Source: Paenibacillus sp. PAMC 26794 (GTDB lineage Bacteria; Bacillota; Bacilli; Paenibacillales; Paenibacillaceae). Taken from it: 64,000 bases of DNA. Under the pieces are notes generated by a model. It saw nothing but the letters and a program-made list of their open reading frames with translations, was not told the DNA's origin and did no database searches. A program made the translations under genes and the position numbers. The stretch covers positions 62,001 to 126,000 of the forward strand of contig NZ_ANHX01000076.1 of assembly GCF_000316035.1 (NCBI RefSeq), given 5' to 3'. Positions 62,354-64,000 of this stretch are shown one piece after another; within the stretch, counting starts at the first letter, position 1; each line of letters opens with the position of its first letter.

Positions 62354-62758
62354 ATGTACGAATATCATGGATGGGCAACTATAAGAGAGAGTGCTTCATT
62401 TGAAGAAGATGAAGATCAATACGATTTAGTGATCCAACATCTACAGAGTTATATAGAAGAACTAAATTGGACTTCAGGTGTTTTGGATTTGAGAGCAGTT
62501 AATGGTGACTCTCAACTATGGGTAGCAGGCCTTAATAATCACAAACCTGAATCTAAGCATGATCCAATCGAAGTAATGAAAAAGGTAGGTGAGATAGCTC
62601 AAGGTTCTTATGGAGTCCTTTATGTAAGAGATAGTGATGATGCGGAATCCTCCAATCAGTTTAAGGTCTACACACTAATTCGAGGTAAAGTAACAGAGAA
62701 TGATGATCCGTTTCTTTCCCCATTCATACCAACACTAGAGGATGATTATGAAGGATAA
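62354..62758 (+). CDS. Imm7-family immunity protein
   Basis: A 134-residue cytoplasmic protein that should bind and neutralise the adjacent Tox-REase-3 nuclease. The family signature is clear: N-terminal MYEYHGWATIRES, central NHKPES and GSYGVLYVRDSDDAE, and C-terminal FLSPFIPTLEDD. GAGAGGATGAG precedes the ATG. Toxin and immunity genes form a compact two-gene unit with a terminator at 62844. Confidence 0.88.
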   Translation: MYEYHGWATIRESASFEEDEDQYDLVIQHLQSYIEELNWTSGVLDLRAVNGDSQLWVAGLNNHKPESKHDPIEVMKKVGEIAQGSYGVLYVRDSDDAESSNQFKVYTLIRGKVTENDDPFLSPFIPTLEDDYEG

Positions 62759-62843
62759 TCTGTACAAATAGTTCATACCACATTGAAGTATAGGCAACCA
62801 AAACTTATAGTTGATAGCCCCCATATGTAACAAAAAACATGAA

Positions 62844-62876
62844 GAATCCGCTCTCATTTGAGAGTCGGATTTTTTC
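62844..62876 (+). terminator. rho-independent terminator of the toxin-immunity operon
   Basis: Stem AATCCG-CTCTC / GAGAG-CGGATT followed by TTTTTTC. Confidence 0.8.
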
Positions 62877-62899
62877 TCGTTCTAACACCCATATAACTC

Positions 62900-62960
62900 T
62901 TGTCAAAACGTAATCATTACGATATGATAATACTCATTGTTTAGATCATAATGATTACGA
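62900..62960 (+). promoter_or_regulatory. promoter with two Zur-type operators
   Basis: TTGTCA (62900-62905) and TATGAT (62923-62928) are separated by 17 nt. ACGTAATCATTACGA (62908-62922) fills the spacer, and TCATAATGATTACGA (62946-62960) lies just downstream. Each differs by one base from the 7-1-7 Zur consensus TCGTAATNATTACGA. Repression by zinc-loaded Zur is expected. Confidence 0.8.
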
Positions 62961-62981
62961 TTAAGAGAGAGGGGCATTACC

Positions 62982-64000
62982 TTGAATAAAAAGACGCCAC
63001 TGCTAGCGCTGGTCTCCTTGGCTTTGAGCGCTGGACTGTTGAGCGCCTGCGGATCACCTGAGTCCAGTCCCGCTGCGCAGTCATCCACCGATAATAAAAA
63101 TGTTCACTTCCTATATAACTTCTCCACCAGCTCGCTAGATCCACATGTGGATTCCAGCTATGTGCCGCTGCGCGCGGGCATTACGGAAACGCTGGTTCGT
63201 CTCGATGAAGAGAATCTGACTGTTGCTCCATGGCTCGCCGAGAGCTGGGAGAGCGAAGACGGGCAGCATTGGACGATCGACCTGCGAGATGATGTGACCT
63301 TCCAGAACGGTAAGCCAATGACAGGTGAATCCGTTAAGGCATCCCTTGAGCGGGCACTGGAAGAGAATGTAGCCATCCAGAACGCGCTGAAGATCGATAC
63401 GATTGAAGCCGAGGGCGACAAGCTGGAGATCACTACAACTCAGCCGTTCCCAGAGTTCGCTTCGGAACTGGTGAACCCCAACACGGCGATTATCGACGTG
63501 AGTGAGCCGGACATTGTGAACAAGCCGATTGGTACAGGCCCGTTCAAGCTGACTTCTTTTACCCCAGGCAGCAAGCTGGAACTGGATCGTTATGATGAAT
63601 ATTGGGACGGAGCATCGCCTCTGGATTCCATCACGTTTTCATTTAATGAAGATGCCAATGCCCGCACACTAGCGCTCAAATCTGGGCAGGTTGATATCGT
63701 ATACCGTCCGGAGGTCGAAAGCCTCGAATCGCTTAAAGCGATAGACGGCATGACGGTTGAATCCACGTCTACGTTCCGCGTGCATCAGCTAACGATGAAC
63801 ATGCAGCGGGAGAGTATGAAGGACCTCAATGTTCGTCGTGCGTTGGACGCGCTGATTGACCGTCAGGGTATCGTCGACACGATCTTGCTCGGCTACGGTG
63901 AAGCTGCTATCGGACCGTTCCTGCCATCGCTACCATTCGCACCAACCTATACGGATACAGCAACGGAATCCGGAGCTGATGTCGCTGTAAAATATCTGGG
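62982..64000 (+). CDS. family 5 substrate-binding lipoprotein of a nickel/zinc-chelate or oligopeptide ABC transporter, partial
   Basis: The gene runs off the window; 339 residues are visible. TTG 62982 follows AGAGAGGGG. A signal peptide ends in the lipobox LLSAC. The mature part is a type 5 solute-binding domain (NFSTSSLDPHVDSSYVPLRAGITETLVRLDE, APWLAESWESEDGQHWTIDLRDDVTFQNG, RALDALIDRQGIV), close to NikA/CntA-type binders. The Zur-type operators upstream suggest it imports zinc, perhaps bound to a metallophore as in the Cnt systems, rather than peptides. Permease and ATPase genes are expected beyond the window. Confidence 0.85.
   Translation, partial: MNKKTPLLALVSLALSAGLLSACGSPESSPAAQSSTDNKNVHFLYNFSTSSLDPHVDSSYVPLRAGITETLVRLDEENLTVAPWLAESWESEDGQHWTIDLRDDVTFQNGKPMTGESVKASLERALEENVAIQNALKIDTIEAEGDKLEITTTQPFPEFASELVNPNTAIIDVSEPDIVNKPIGTGPFKLTSFTPGSKLELDRYDEYWDGASPLDSITFSFNEDANARTLALKSGQVDIVYRPEVESLESLKAIDGMTVESTSTFRVHQLTMNMQRESMKDLNVRRALDALIDRQGIVDTILLGYGEAAIGPFLPSLPFAPTYTDTATESGADVAVKYL

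Overview
The window looks like the chromosome of a Paenibacillus (Bacillota). It carries the tail of the WalRK accessory block (yycI, yycJ and an HtrA-type protease), a CxxH/CxxC small protein near rlmH, S-layer-homology and sortase-anchored surface proteins, and an araR / araBDA arabinose locus. Many genes use TTG or GTG starts behind strong Shine-Dalgarno sites. Backbone genes are moderately GC-rich, and several AT-rich islands interrupt them.

Layout. 1-9400: walk/yyc genes, two lipoproteins, the CxxH/CxxC gene, a complete IS50/Tn5-type insertion sequence with a 9-bp target duplication that splits an intergenic repeat, then rlmH. 9400-14500: an AT-rich island just downstream of rlmH, with a TPR plus cold-shock-like protein and a three-gene operon of RNase HI, RnlA-type HEPN toxin and RnlB-type antitoxin. 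14500-17150: a MetE-like methyltransferase and an aldehyde dehydrogenase. 17400-22850: a HEAT protein, a frameshifted IS30 element, YndJ, Imm51/DUF5713 immunity genes and remnants, and a secreted bulb-type lectin. 23300-32700: an SLH-anchored 5'-nucleotidase, then a giant adhesin with its class B sortase. 32700-37950: an L25/Ctc gene with a small upstream ORF, gene remnants, an Eis-like acetyltransferase and a beta-helix protein. 38250-43510: a three-gene surface polysaccharide operon with a PilZ-bearing synthase. 43600-46050: two minus-strand genes of unknown role. 46285-51820: araR and araBDA with AraR-type operators. 51980-54980: an AAC(3)-family acetyltransferase and a diguanylate cyclase. 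55050-59030: an AT-rich island with an ORC/CDC6-like ATPase, a HigB/HigA-like pair and an XRE regulator. 59190-62760: a TPR protein, a membrane protein behind a ribosome-site hairpin, and a WXG100 - Tox-REase-3 toxin with its Imm7 immunity protein. 62900-64000: a Zur-type promoter and the start of a metal/peptide substrate-binding lipoprotein that runs off the window.

How the parts work together. The most notable unit is 11359-13791. In E. coli the RnlA toxin depends on the housekeeping RNase HI; here an RNase HI with an intact active site and an extra C-terminal domain is encoded directly upstream of rnlA and overlaps it. The RNase HI gene appears to start at ATT, and the unrelated ATPase gene at 55051-56970 appears to do the same behind a very similar leader. 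Other points of interest are two families of intergenic repeats (one with stem changes that keep pairing), partial gene copies that record past deletions, and several palindromic control sites.
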